Of a stretch of DNA of 64,000 nt, positions 37,019-44,942 are shown piece by piece. The stretch is from assembly GCF_001277195.1 (NCBI RefSeq), contig NZ_CP012268.1, forward strand, positions 744,001 to 808,000, read 5' to 3'. Below the pieces are notes generated by a model, which was not told the DNA's origin, searched no databases, and saw nothing but the letters and a program-made list of their open reading frames with translations. A program made the position numbers and the translations under genes. The DNA comes from Cronobacter muytjensii ATCC 51329 (GTDB lineage: Bacteria; Pseudomonadota; Gammaproteobacteria; Enterobacterales; Enterobacteriaceae). How positions within the stretch are numbered: position 1 is the stretch's first letter; every line of letters begins with the position of its first letter.

Positions 37019-38596
37019 ATGACGGACAACATTCATAAGCATCGTATCCTTATCCTCGACTTCGGTTCTCAGTACACCCAACTGGTGGCCCGCCGCGTGC
37101 GCGAGCTGGGCGTTTACTGCGAACTGTGGGCCTGGGACGTGACAGAAGAGCAGATCCGCGGCTTTAACCCTAACGGGATTATTCTCTCTGGCGGCCCGGA
37201 AAGCACCACCGAAGAAAACAGCCCGCGCGCGCCGGAATATGTCTTTAATGCCGGTGTGCCTGTGCTGGGCGTCTGCTACGGCATGCAGACTATGGCGATG
37301 CAGCTCGGCGGCCACGTTGAAGGCTCTAACGAGCGTGAATTCGGCTATGCGCAGGTAGAAGTGAAAACCGACAGCGCGCTGGTGCGCGGCATTGAAGATG
37401 CGCTGAGCGCCGACGGCAATCCGCTGCTGGATGTCTGGATGAGCCACGGCGATAAAGTGACCGCCATTCCGTCTGATTTCGTCACCGTCGCCAGCACCGA
37501 AACCTGCCCGTTCGCGATTATGGCGAACGAAGAAAAACGCTTTTACGGCGTGCAGTTCCACCCGGAAGTGACCCATACCCGTCAGGGCCTGCGTATGCTG
37601 GAGCGCTTTGTGCGCGACATCTGCCAGTGTGAGGCGCTGTGGACGCCCGCGAAAATCATCGACGATGCCGTTGAGCGCATTCGTCAGCAGGTGGGCAATG
37701 ATCGCGTGATCCTCGGTCTTTCCGGCGGCGTGGATTCTTCCGTCACCGCGATGCTGCTGCATCGCGCGATTGGCGACCGTTTAACCTGTGTTTTCGTGGA
37801 TAACGGCCTGCTGCGCCTGAACGAAGCCGAGCAGGTGATGGATATGTTCGGCGACCATTTCGGTCTTAATATCGTCCATGTTCCGGCGGAAGCGCGCTTC
37901 CTTGACGCGCTGGCGGGCATCGACGAGCCGGAAGCCAAGCGTAAAACGATTGGGCGCGTGTTCGTGGAAGTGTTCGATGAAGAAGCGCTGAAGCTCGAAG
38001 ACGTAAAATGGCTGGCGCAGGGCACTATCTATCCGGATGTGATTGAATCTGCGGCGTCCGCCACCGGCAAAGCGCATGTCATCAAATCGCACCACAATGT
38101 AGGCGGCCTGCCGAAAGAGATGAAAATGGGCCTCGTCGAACCGCTCAAAGAGCTGTTTAAAGACGAAGTGCGCAAGATTGGTCTGGAACTGGGCCTGCCG
38201 TACGACATGCTGTACCGTCATCCGTTCCCTGGGCCGGGTCTCGGCGTTCGCGTGCTGGGCGAAGTGAAGAAAGAGTATTGCGACCTGCTGCGTCGCGCTG
38301 ACGCTATCTTTATCGAAGAACTGCGTCGCGCCGATCTCTACGACAAAGTAAGCCAGGCGTTCGCCGTGTTCCTGCCGGTGCGCTCCGTCGGCGTGATGGG
38401 CGATGGCCGTAAATATGACTGGGTCGTCTCTCTGCGCGCCGTAGAAACTATCGACTTCATGACCGCCCACTGGGCGCATCTGCCGTACGATTTTCTGGGA
38501 CGCGTCTCTAACCGCATCATCAACGAAGTGAACGGCATTTCCCGCGTGGTGTATGACATCAGCGGTAAGCCGCCTGCAACGATTGAGTGGGAATGA
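37019..38596 (+). CDS. guaA: GMP synthase (glutamine-hydrolysing)
   Basis: Converts XMP to GMP with glutamine nitrogen. The 525 residues contain a class I glutaminase domain (GVCYGMQ with the catalytic cysteine, HPEVTH) and an ATP pyrophosphatase domain (LSGGVDSSVTAM). The last bases are the integration site of the island at 38595: the coding sequence stays complete because the island restores a TGA stop in place of the TAA that follows the right-hand repeat copy. Confidence 0.97.
   Translation: MTDNIHKHRILILDFGSQYTQLVARRVRELGVYCELWAWDVTEEQIRGFNPNGIILSGGPESTTEENSPRAPEYVFNAGVPVLGVCYGMQTMAMQLGGHVEGSNEREFGYAQVEVKTDSALVRGIEDALSADGNPLLDVWMSHGDKVTAIPSDFVTVASTETCPFAIMANEEKRFYGVQFHPEVTHTRQGLRMLERFVRDICQCEALWTPAKIIDDAVERIRQQVGNDRVILGLSGGVDSSVTAMLLHRAIGDRLTCVFVDNGLLRLNEAEQVMDMFGDHFGLNIVHVPAEARFLDALAGIDEPEAKRKTIGRVFVEVFDEEALKLEDVKWLAQGTIYPDVIESAASATGKAHVIKSHHNVGGLPKEMKMGLVEPLKELFKDEVRKIGLELGLPYDMLYRHPFPGPGLGVRVLGEVKKEYCDLLRRADAIFIEELRRADLYDKVSQAFAVFLPVRSVGVMGDGRKYDWVVSLRAVETIDFMTAHWAHLPYDFLGRVSNRIINEVNGISRVVYDISGKPPATIEWE
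38582..38594 (+). repeat. attL core: 13-bp direct repeat at the guaA 3' end
   Basis: ATTGAGTGGGAAT ends guaA (codons for IEWE and the first base of the stop) and recurs exactly at 55226-55238. The integrase gene begins about 310 bases inside. guaA 3' ends are a known insertion site for genomic islands in enterobacteria (from memory). Confidence 0.85.
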
Positions 38597-38644
38597 TTTC
38601 GCGTCTGGCAACAGCCTGCACGTAAAAGCAGTAAAGTACCTCTA

Positions 38645-38670
38645 AGCCCGCGTAACTGCGGGCTTTTTTG
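38645..38670 (+). terminator. Island-supplied terminator for guaA
   Basis: Perfect 7-bp stem AGCCCGC/GCGGGCT around GTAACT followed by TTTTTTG. It lies inside the island's left end, 48 bases after the guaA stop, and would end guaBA transcripts before they reach the integrase. The original terminator is probably the one now at 55281. Confidence 0.8.
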
Positions 38671-38738
38671 TTTTTATGTCTGGCACTTTCTGGCACCTGT
38701 TAGCAACGGGAAGCACGGTTTTTTCAATGGAATTTTTG

Positions 38739-38878
38739 ATGGTACTCTCTTGTTTTGAATTCAGGTTTGAAAAAGTACCATGTGATAAATTTCGGTTGAG
38801 TTATGGTATTTGTTTTTTATAAATCGATTAAAAACAGATAGTTAAATGACGTTTCTGAATTTTTTACAACATGGTATT
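38739..38878. promoter_or_regulatory. Candidate integrase arm-type sites
   Basis: ATGGTA(C/T)T occurs at 38739-38746, 38803-38810 and 38871-38878, and inverted (AGTACCAT) at 38774-38781, all between the attL core and the integrase start. The exact 8-mer ATGGTACT recurs at 55149-55156 inside the right end. Spacing and clustering fit integrase arm sites, but the motif is short and the region A+T-rich. Confidence 0.35.
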
Positions 38879-38903
38879 TTTTGATAAAGGAAAACAATAA
38901 ACC

Positions 38904-40094
38904 ATGTTGACTGACACTAGGCTGCGTCACCTTAAGCCGAAGGAGAAACTCTATAAAGTTAATGACCGTGATGGTCTGTATGTTGCGGTCACTCCGGCTG
39001 GAACTATTTCATTTCGTTATAACTACTCAATAAACGGAAGACAGGAGACCGTTACTTTTGGCCGCTATGGTGTGGGAGGGATCACGCTTGCAGAAGCGCG
39101 TGAACGGCTCAATGAAGCTAAAAAAATGGTTGCCGGTGGAAGATCGCCAGCGAGGGAAAAAGCTAGAGATAAAGCGCGTATCAAAGATGCGGAGACTTTT
39201 GGCGCATGGGCTGAGAAATGGTTACGCGGCTATCTAATGGCTGAATCGACGCGTGATATGCGGCGTTCGGTATATCAAAGGGAGTTGAAGTCAAAATTTG
39301 CCCAGCAGAAACTTAGTGAGATTACACATGAAGACTTACGCGCATTAACCGATAACATTGTCGAGAGAGGGGCACCGGCGACAGCTGTACACGCCAGAGA
39401 GATTGTATTGCAAGTCTATCGCTGGGCTATTGAGCGCGGTCAGAAGGTTGAGAATCCCGCTGATCTGGTACGGCCTGCAAGCATAGCGAAATTTGAGCCG
39501 CGTGACAGGGCATTGACGCCAGTTGAAATTGGTCTGATGTATCGGTACATGGAACGGGTAGGAACGACGCCATCAATCAGAGCAGCAGTTAAACTTTTGC
39601 TGTTAACTATGGTACGTAAAAGTGAGCTTACTAACGCAACCTGGAACGAGATCAATTTTAGTGAGGCATTATGGACGATACCAAAGGAGAGGATGAAACG
39701 ACGTAATCCACATTTGGTTTTTCTTTCCAGACAGGCAATGGATATTATGATTGCTCTCAAAACCTTTGCCGGTAGCTCTGATTTTATCCTTCCTTCGCGG
39801 TACGATTCCGATGCGCCAATGAGTAGCGCTACTTTAAACCGGGTTTTGACACTGACGTATCGCCTGGCTCAGAAAGAAGGGGAGTTGTTGCCTAAGTTTG
39901 GTCCCCATGACTTACGGCGTACAGCCAGCACCTTGCTACATGAGGCCGGGTACAATACTGACTGGATTGAGAAGAGCCTTGCCCATGAACAAAAAGGGGT
40001 ACGAGCTGTTTATAACAAGGCTGAATATCGTGAGCAGAGGGCTGAGATGCTACAAGATTGGGCGAATATGATTGATGAATGGACTATTAAGTAG
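38904..40094 (+). CDS. int: P4-like tyrosine recombinase (integrase)
   Basis: Catalyses integration and excision at guaA. The 396 residues have the N-terminal domain of P4-type integrases (LTDTRLRHLKPKEKLYKVND and the RYGVGGITLAEAR stretch), a central SAM-like core-binding domain and a catalytic domain with R238 (MVRKSELT), H335-x-x-R338 (HDLRR), H361 and the nucleophile Y370. All catalytic residues are present, so it is probably active. Reads inward from attL. The start ATG lies after AAAGGAAAAC. Confidence 0.95.
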   Translation: MLTDTRLRHLKPKEKLYKVNDRDGLYVAVTPAGTISFRYNYSINGRQETVTFGRYGVGGITLAEARERLNEAKKMVAGGRSPAREKARDKARIKDAETFGAWAEKWLRGYLMAESTRDMRRSVYQRELKSKFAQQKLSEITHEDLRALTDNIVERGAPATAVHAREIVLQVYRWAIERGQKVENPADLVRPASIAKFEPRDRALTPVEIGLMYRYMERVGTTPSIRAAVKLLLLTMVRKSELTNATWNEINFSEALWTIPKERMKRRNPHLVFLSRQAMDIMIALKTFAGSSDFILPSRYDSDAPMSSATLNRVLTLTYRLAQKEGELLPKFGPHDLRRTASTLLHEAGYNTDWIEKSLAHEQKGVRAVYNKAEYREQRAEMLQDWANMIDEWTIK

Positions 40095-40150
40095 TTAAAA
40101 ATCAGTAAGTTAAGTGGGTATGCTTCTTTTATCTACGCTAGGAGAGCAAT

Positions 40151-40163
40151 TTTAGCCGCTAAA
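40151..40163. promoter_or_regulatory. KorB operator (O_B) copy 1
   Basis: TTTAGCCGCTAAA fits exactly the IncP KorB operator consensus TTTAGCSGCTAAA; the symmetry extends to 19 bp (40148-40166). It lies 55 bases upstream of the membrane-protein gene at 40218 and so probably in its promoter region. The island encodes no KorB. Confidence 0.8.
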
Positions 40164-40217
40164 ATTTACTGAATCTTTACTGGTTTTATCTGGATTGCAT
40201 AAAAAGGAAAAATAAGA

Positions 40218-40847
40218 GTGCCTGAGTTGTCTGTAATTATACAATGGATGAATCAATACCCTAAGACCGGCTGGCTATTGCTGTGTATCTATATTGCACT
40301 CGGTGTAGTTCGTCACAGAGTAATTAATGCTGAATCTGGAAGTGTATTTCGTGGATTACTCAATCTTAGGAAGCGCCGGCTAGAGCAAATGCTGACACAG
40401 CCATATTTGAATAAAAATGCGGTCCGTCTGGCAAAGCGTGAGCTTCGTCAGCGCAGCCTTTATCGGCTCACAGGCTTGTATAATTATCGGCTGCAGGATT
40501 TGGCTGTAATAATGTGTGATCGTTATGGGTTGCGGGCTGGTTACCTCAAGCCGTGGCGTAACTGGCTCGAAGAACGGGATGGACGGATTGTGTTCAACAG
40601 TAAATGGCATAGTTTTCGCTGGCGTCTTTTTCAGGCAGGTCAGATTGCAAACACAGTTCTATTAATATTATTCATTATGTATATAGCTTCTCATTCTTCG
40701 GCCGAAATGATCGCACCGCTTATGTTACTCTTCATGCTTGTATGGTGGTTTCCGTGGCTAATGGTCACCTCGGTACCTACCCCTAGGTGGACTCGCGAAA
40801 TGGAAGTCTATCTGGAGAAGTTTAACAGTGAACAGACCATGGTTTAA
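40218..40847 (+). CDS. Hypothetical membrane protein of the island
   Basis: Unrecognised protein of 209 residues, starting with GTG behind AAAAAGGAAAAATAAGA. Hydrophobic spans lie near residues 17-33 (WLLLCIYIALGVV), 138-156 (NTVLLILFIMYIAS) and 160-182 (LMLLFMLVWWFPWLMV); the long middle part is basic and probably cytoplasmic. It stands alone behind a KorB operator, so it may be expressed or silenced in response to an IncP-type plasmid. A role in exclusion or channel interference is possible but not shown. Confidence 0.6.
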   Translation: MPELSVIIQWMNQYPKTGWLLLCIYIALGVVRHRVINAESGSVFRGLLNLRKRRLEQMLTQPYLNKNAVRLAKRELRQRSLYRLTGLYNYRLQDLAVIMCDRYGLRAGYLKPWRNWLEERDGRIVFNSKWHSFRWRLFQAGQIANTVLLILFIMYIASHSSAEMIAPLMLLFMLVWWFPWLMVTSVPTPRWTREMEVYLEKFNSEQTMV

Positions 40848-40975
40848 ACTATCCTTTGTTGCCATATATTCAGAATGAATTATCTGGTTTTTTGGGGGGC
40901 CTCCAAAGAGTAATACTCACAAAATGATAATCGTATATATGTGATTAAATTTTTCGGTTGGTTTGTTCAATTCTG

Positions 40976-41959
40976 CTAGAAGTTATTATTAATATAAAAT
41001 TCTTTTCTTACTGATGCTAACGCTTTAGACACAGCTTGACGAGTTATAGGGTAGTGGTATTTTTTTGTTAAAATCTGTGAAACCTCTGATTGATTAAATC
41101 CCTGATATATTAATAGAATTATTTTTTTCTTAGCGTCAGAGATTTTAGAGTCAACCATTCTTCTCGCAATATTTCTAAGTTCACCTAAATCTGCGGGGGT
41201 TATTTTTTGACGCAGCATCCACTCATAAAAATAGGCATCAATTAATTTATCCCCTGAGTTCGCGTTAGCTGTTCTTGGTTTCGCGCATTGCCGCCTCAGT
41301 CTTATTAGTTCTGTATTAAACTGTTCGAAAGAACGCTTCCCTTGCCTATACTTTGGATTCCATAGACCATTGGTCAGTCTGGGCCGATGGTCAGAACAAT
41401 ATCGATCACTAAGAACAAGTTTCCCATGATCAGGGAATTCATTATCGCTAGCATAATATTCATTGATCTCACTGAGCAAGCCAGAAAATTCAGTGTGGTT
41501 ACCGCAGAACTCGCAAAAACCGAGCTTACGCTGTGAATTTATAGTTACCCCTTTTGCAGGTGAAGACTTTTTTGGGCGCTTGGAAGCACATTCACTGACT
41601 AACTCAATAAGTGATTCAATCGTAGCAATAAAGCATTTATCAAGAGAGGTTTGACGATCTAAAGTTATGACGAAATTACGTAAAAGAAGTCTTTGTGCCT
41701 GTGCTACGACTTTTAAACCCGCTTTTTTAAGTAGTTCACTAAATTCTAAATTTGCTCCAGAAATGTAGTTTTTATGACTTGGTGGCAGGGAATTTACATA
41801 AGCAGCTACTGCTGGATCAATAACTTCCTGTATGAGACGCAGTATTGGATACCTCCGTGAAAATATGGAGTACGGAGAACTACGCTCTACAAATAATTTA
41901 ATTGCAGCTGCAACCGTGAGGTCACAGCCTTCCCAGATAGTAATTTTCATGTCAACCAT
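40976..41959 (-). CDS. Hypothetical DNA-binding regulator with Cys/His cluster
   Basis: Unrecognised protein of about 327 residues. The C-terminus has a helix-turn-helix-like segment (NQSEVSQILTKKYHYPITRQAVSKALASVR), and the middle has CEFCGNH and YCSDH, which could bind zinc. It is divergent from alpA-repA-repC, so it may control that operon. The start is placed at 41959 because the upstream in-frame part would run into the alpA leader; 41950 is also possible. No good ribosome-binding site is seen. Confidence 0.6.
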   Translation of the reverse strand: MVDMKITIWEGCDLTVAAAIKLFVERSSPYSIFSRRYPILRLIQEVIDPAVAAYVNSLPPSHKNYISGANLEFSELLKKAGLKVVAQAQRLLLRNFVITLDRQTSLDKCFIATIESLIELVSECASKRPKKSSPAKGVTINSQRKLGFCEFCGNHTEFSGLLSEINEYYASDNEFPDHGKLVLSDRYCSDHRPRLTNGLWNPKYRQGKRSFEQFNTELIRLRRQCAKPRTANANSGDKLIDAYFYEWMLRQKITPADLGELRNIARRMVDSKISDAKKKIILLIYQGFNQSEVSQILTKKYHYPITRQAVSKALASVRKEFYINNNF

Positions 41960-42036
41960 TTTAGCCAATGAATAGGTTTTAGCAAGTGGTAATGCTTGGC
42001 ATTGTATAGGCCTGATTGGAAACAGGAGGAAGGCAA

Positions 42037-42267
42037 ATGCAAACAAAGGCACATAGCACGCTCATTAACAGAAAAACACTTCTGGAAATGATCCCATTGT
42101 CAGCCCGCACTATTTATAACCTTGAACAGCGAGGCGAGTTTCCTCGCCGTATAGCACTTACTAGCCGAAATGTTGCATGGCAGTTATCCGAAGTAGAACA
42201 GTGGATTGCGGATCGTAAATCAGCAATGTTTAAAGCGGCCAGACCCGGTATTGTTTTAGGTAGGTAA
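42037..42267 (+). CDS. alpA: AlpA-family regulator
   Basis: Small DNA-binding protein (76 residues) of the phage P4/CP4-57 AlpA type, with INRKTLLEMIPLSARTIYNLEQRGEFP forming a MerR-like helix-turn-helix. The start at 42037 follows a strong AGGAGG. It is six bases upstream of repA. AlpA proteins act as excisionase or as activators of integrase genes; here it replaces the small repF regulator seen before repA in RSF1010, so it might control both excision and replication. Confidence 0.85.
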   Translation: MQTKAHSTLINRKTLLEMIPLSARTIYNLEQRGEFPRRIALTSRNVAWQLSEVEQWIADRKSAMFKAARPGIVLGR

Positions 42268-42272
42268 CAGCA

Positions 42273-43130
42273 ATGTCATTGAACATAATGGAAGCATTTG
42301 AAGCTAAGCCGCAACCAATTGATTACGTCTTGCCTAATTTGGCTATTGGTACTATCGGAGCGATTGTTTCTCCGGGAGGCGTTGGAAAGTCAATGCTGGC
42401 ATTACAATTGGCTGTGCAGATTACTTGTGGTGTAGATCTTTTAAACTTTGGTGAATATCCGACTGGGTTGGTGGCATATTTACCTGTGGAGGACTCTGAA
42501 ACCATCGTTCACCATCGTCTATATGCTTTGGGAAAATATCTAACAGCACGTCAGCAGCAGATTGTAGCTGATAAGCTACTTGTCGAACCTTTAGTAGGGA
42601 AGTGTCCAAATATTTTCTCGCCAGGTTGGAGCAACTTGATTAATGAGATTTCAAAAAGTAGAAGGTTAATAATTTTGGATACTCTTCGCCGTTTCCACCA
42701 GGAAGATGAAAATAATAGCGGAGCAATGTCCAAAGTCATTGGAAAGCTAGAAGGTATTGCTGCTGATACTGGGTGTTCGATTATATTTCTACACCATTCA
42801 AACAAAGGCTCTGCCACGATGGGAGTTGGTAATATACAGCAGGCAAGCAGGGGTAGTAGCGTCCTGGTTGATAATATACGGTGGCAATCTTATCTGGCGG
42901 GCATGACCGCCTTAGAAGCGAAGACGTATGGTATTTCTGATGATGTTCGAAGTCAATTTGTTAGATTTGGAATAAATAAAGCAAATTATGGAGAATGTGC
43001 GCCAGATCGTTGGTTACAGAGACATGAGGGAGGAGTATTAAAAATAACGGCGCTCAGCTCGAAGAATAATAAAAAGCTTACTAAAGAAAGAACATCTACC
43101 TGGAGTGGCGCTGACAATGACAACTGGTAA
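42273..43130 (+). CDS. repA: RepA, IncQ-like hexameric replicative helicase
   Basis: DNA helicase of the RSF1010 RepA type, 285 residues against 279. Walker A is PGGVGKS at residues 34-40, Walker B lies in RRLIILDTLRRFH, and DTGCSIIFLHHSNKG and QQASRGSSVLVDNIRWQSYL closely match RSF1010 RepA as I recall it. It overlaps repC by 14 bases. It would unwind DNA at the iteron origin after RepC binding. Confidence 0.9.
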   Translation: MSLNIMEAFEAKPQPIDYVLPNLAIGTIGAIVSPGGVGKSMLALQLAVQITCGVDLLNFGEYPTGLVAYLPVEDSETIVHHRLYALGKYLTARQQQIVADKLLVEPLVGKCPNIFSPGWSNLINEISKSRRLIILDTLRRFHQEDENNSGAMSKVIGKLEGIAADTGCSIIFLHHSNKGSATMGVGNIQQASRGSSVLVDNIRWQSYLAGMTALEAKTYGISDDVRSQFVRFGINKANYGECAPDRWLQRHEGGVLKITALSSKNNKKLTKERTSTWSGADNDNW

Positions 43131-43878
43131 TAAAGTGGCACCCACAAGTACAGCTTGGCAAGCCCGAGTAATTCTGTACCAGCCAAGCCAGCGTCCTAAG
43201 GAGGTGAAGGGACAATGGATGGAGACAAGTTTCGGACGTTGTCGTGTTACCGGACGGCTCGGACAGCGTCATGCCGATATCGTAGAGACAATATTATATG
43301 TTGCCGAGCAACGTCGTGAAATTTCTGATGGTGGAATCGAATTATTAGTAGATCCAGCGAAAGTACGCCGAACGCTATCCGATGCACAATACAGTTATGG
43401 TCGTATACAGAAATTGCTTTTAGATCTGCGCGTCGCAACAGTTGAAATTATAACGCCAGAGCTGGAGAAAAGCGGCGACTGTATAATAGGGGGACTGATC
43501 GATCATGTAGTGCCATCACCTATGACGCGTCCAGATCCTTTGACTGGGGGAGAACGCCGTTTATGGCGTGTCCGTCTGGGTGTTGCATTAGCGATGTTAC
43601 TCAAAAAAGATTTGCCATTTTATTATCATCCTGGCCCCATAGCTCGGCTACAACATGGTATTAGCCAGGCAGTCGCTCGTCATGTCTTAACCCATAGGAA
43701 TAATCCTTTAGGAGGGTGGTATATGGATACGTTGATATTAGCAGTGTGCGGTGAAGGAACGAGTAATATGACTTTACGTAACTATCGTCGGAGATTGAAA
43801 GAAGATTCCGTGCAATTGCTGGAAATTGGAATTGATTTGAACGGTTCTAGGATAAAACGTGTCACAACGGCCCGATAG
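43117..43878 (+). CDS. repC: RepC-like iteron-binding replication initiator
   Basis: Probable initiator of 253 residues, positioned after repA as in IncQ plasmids and directly before 3.5 iterons, the first of which overlaps its stop codon. The sequence has a winged-helix appearance (QAVARHVLTHRNNPLGGWYMDTL and a C-terminal LRNYRRRLKEDS segment). Similarity to RSF1010 RepC itself is weak by eye, so the name rests mostly on context. The ATG at 43117 is preferred over the GTG at 43105, which would overlap the GGAG. Confidence 0.8.
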   Translation: MTTGNKVAPTSTAWQARVILYQPSQRPKEVKGQWMETSFGRCRVTGRLGQRHADIVETILYVAEQRREISDGGIELLVDPAKVRRTLSDAQYSYGRIQKLLLDLRVATVEIITPELEKSGDCIIGGLIDHVVPSPMTRPDPLTGGERRLWRVRLGVALAMLLKKDLPFYYHPGPIARLQHGISQAVARHVLTHRNNPLGGWYMDTLILAVCGEGTSNMTLRNYRRRLKEDSVQLLEIGIDLNGSRIKRVTTAR

Positions 43879-43939
43879 CGTGTTATAGCGGCCCGGTAGC
43901 GTGTTATAGCGGCCCGGTAGCGTGCTACAGCGGCCCGAT
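43866..43939. repeat. Iterons of the island's replication origin
   Basis: Three tandem 21-bp units of the form AGCGGCCCGGTAGCGTGTTAT (43866-43886, 43887-43907, 43908-43928; a few substitutions) and a partial unit AGCGGCCCGAT (43929-43939). RSF1010 also has 3.5 iterons at oriV (from memory). An A+T-rich segment with two CAGGATC repeats follows, as expected for an opening region. Confidence 0.85.
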
Positions 43940-43986
43940 TTTTTACTATTCAGCAGTATTTACAGGATCGTTCAGGATCTACAGTC

Positions 43987-44043
43987 TTTGAAATCACCTG
44001 CCTGAGCAGGCGCTTTCAAATCTAGAATCGGCCAAAGGCCGAT
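43987..44043. repeat. Hairpins next to the iterons (possible single-strand initiation signals)
   Basis: A two-tier inverted repeat: TTTGAAA (43987-43993) pairs with TTTCAAA (44014-44020), enclosing CCTGC-CTGA-GCAGG (43997-44010). It is followed by ATCGGCC-AAA-GGCCGAT (44027-44043). RSF1010 has hairpin ssi sites beside its iterons where its primase acts; these could be analogues, or plain terminators. Confidence 0.4.
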
Positions 44044-44152
44044 GGTTGTACGCCAGAAGAAGAGATTACTTACACGTTTGGTATATTGAAACTTGAGGTA
44101 GATTTTATGACATATGAGGTACGCCCCTAGCTTTAGGCATAGGGAGGCAGAT

Positions 44153-44165
44153 TTTAGCCGCTAAA
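44153..44165. promoter_or_regulatory. KorB operator (O_B) copy 2
   Basis: TTTAGCCGCTAAA within a perfect 25-bp palindrome (44147-44171, GCAGATTTTAGC-C-GCTAAAATCTGC). It sits between the iterons and oriT, far from any start codon on either strand, so it may act in replication, partition-like binding or long-range repression of traJ. Confidence 0.8.
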
Positions 44166-44437
44166 ATCTGCAATGCACATGCTCTGACAAGGTAAGTAAA
44201 AAAGTGCATGAGAAAATAAAAGACTTCTTACAATATATCGAAACATAAATACAGTTGGTGGACGCCTATTTATAACTGCTAAAGGTCATTTTTCAAAAGG
44301 GAGAAATATAGTTTCCTTGCAAAAAACACATTTGCTGCAGAAATTTACTCGAGTAATCCTATATTAATACGCTAAGAAAACACATCCTGTACACTGAAAT
44401 ACACATTGTCGTGCACAGATATACAACGGCAACTGCA

Positions 44438-44552
44438 GGGCAGGACATGTAAAGTAGGCCCACCGCTACGGTGTTCCAACTTTACCACTCCCTATTCGCC
44501 GCATCGCGGCTCAAGGGCGTCCTGCTCTGCGAGGCTGCCAGGCTACCGCCTG
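44438..44552 (-). other. oriT: RP4-type origin of transfer (oriT) with nic site
   Basis: The region reads GGGCAGGA (44438-44445), then GTAGGCCCACC, GGTGTTCC, CTATTCGC and CCTGCTCTGCGAGGCTG, in the same order and spacing as RP4 oriT as I recall it. On the minus strand the nic motif is TCCTG|CCC, with the nick between 44441 and 44440. TAAAGT/ACTTTA arms flank the TraJ-binding part. TraJ starts 14 bases after the region. No relaxase is encoded on the island. Confidence 0.88.
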
Positions 44553-44565
44553 TATGGAGAGCTAT

Positions 44566-44919
44566 ATGAAAGTTACTCAGACTAGAAAAAATAGTACGCC
44601 AATAAAAGTTTATTGTTTACCTGAAGAAAAAATTCTCATCCAAGAAAATGCAGAAGCATCTGGATTAAGTGTTGCCTGTTTTGTTCGTAGAGTTGCAATG
44701 GGTTATCAGGTTGATTCTATCGTAGATATAAAACAGGTTAATGAACTTAGCCGAGTAAATGCTGATCTTGGAAGACTTGGCGGATTACTTAAATTATGGC
44801 TCGCAAATGATCCTCGAACCGTTGATTTTTCACCCACACTGATAAGAACCTTGCTTGTGAAAATAGAATCAACTCGGCAAGAACTAAGGAACATTATGGA
44901 TAAAATCTTGGATAAATAA
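44566..44919 (+). CDS. traJ: TraJ, oriT-binding relaxosome protein
   Basis: Binds oriT and recruits relaxase TraI in RP4. The 117 residues match RP4 TraJ in PIKVYCLPEE, ARVNADLGRLGGLLKLWL-like (here SRVNADLGRLGGLLKLWLAND) and the C-terminal helical part. The ATG at 44566 follows GGAG and gives the RP4-like start. Upstream is oriT, as in RP4. TraI, TraH and TraK are absent. Confidence 0.92.
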   Translation: MKVTQTRKNSTPIKVYCLPEEKILIQENAEASGLSVACFVRRVAMGYQVDSIVDIKQVNELSRVNADLGRLGGLLKLWLANDPRTVDFSPTLIRTLLVKIESTRQELRNIMDKILDK

Positions 44920-44942
44920 TGTGTGGTTTCCTATATACCTGC

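Noticed and set aside
41959..41985. TTTTAGC repeats as further KorB operators
   Set aside because: Only half-sites match; the second half GCTAAA is missing in both, so they are mentioned only as possible half-sites.
43866..43939. Short tandem repeats as a possible CRISPR array
   Set aside because: Units are directly adjacent with no spacers, and they follow a replication initiator gene; iterons explain them better.
44206..44430. Possible traK gene on the minus strand left of oriT, as in RP4
   Set aside because: No open frame of the expected size or sequence is present there.
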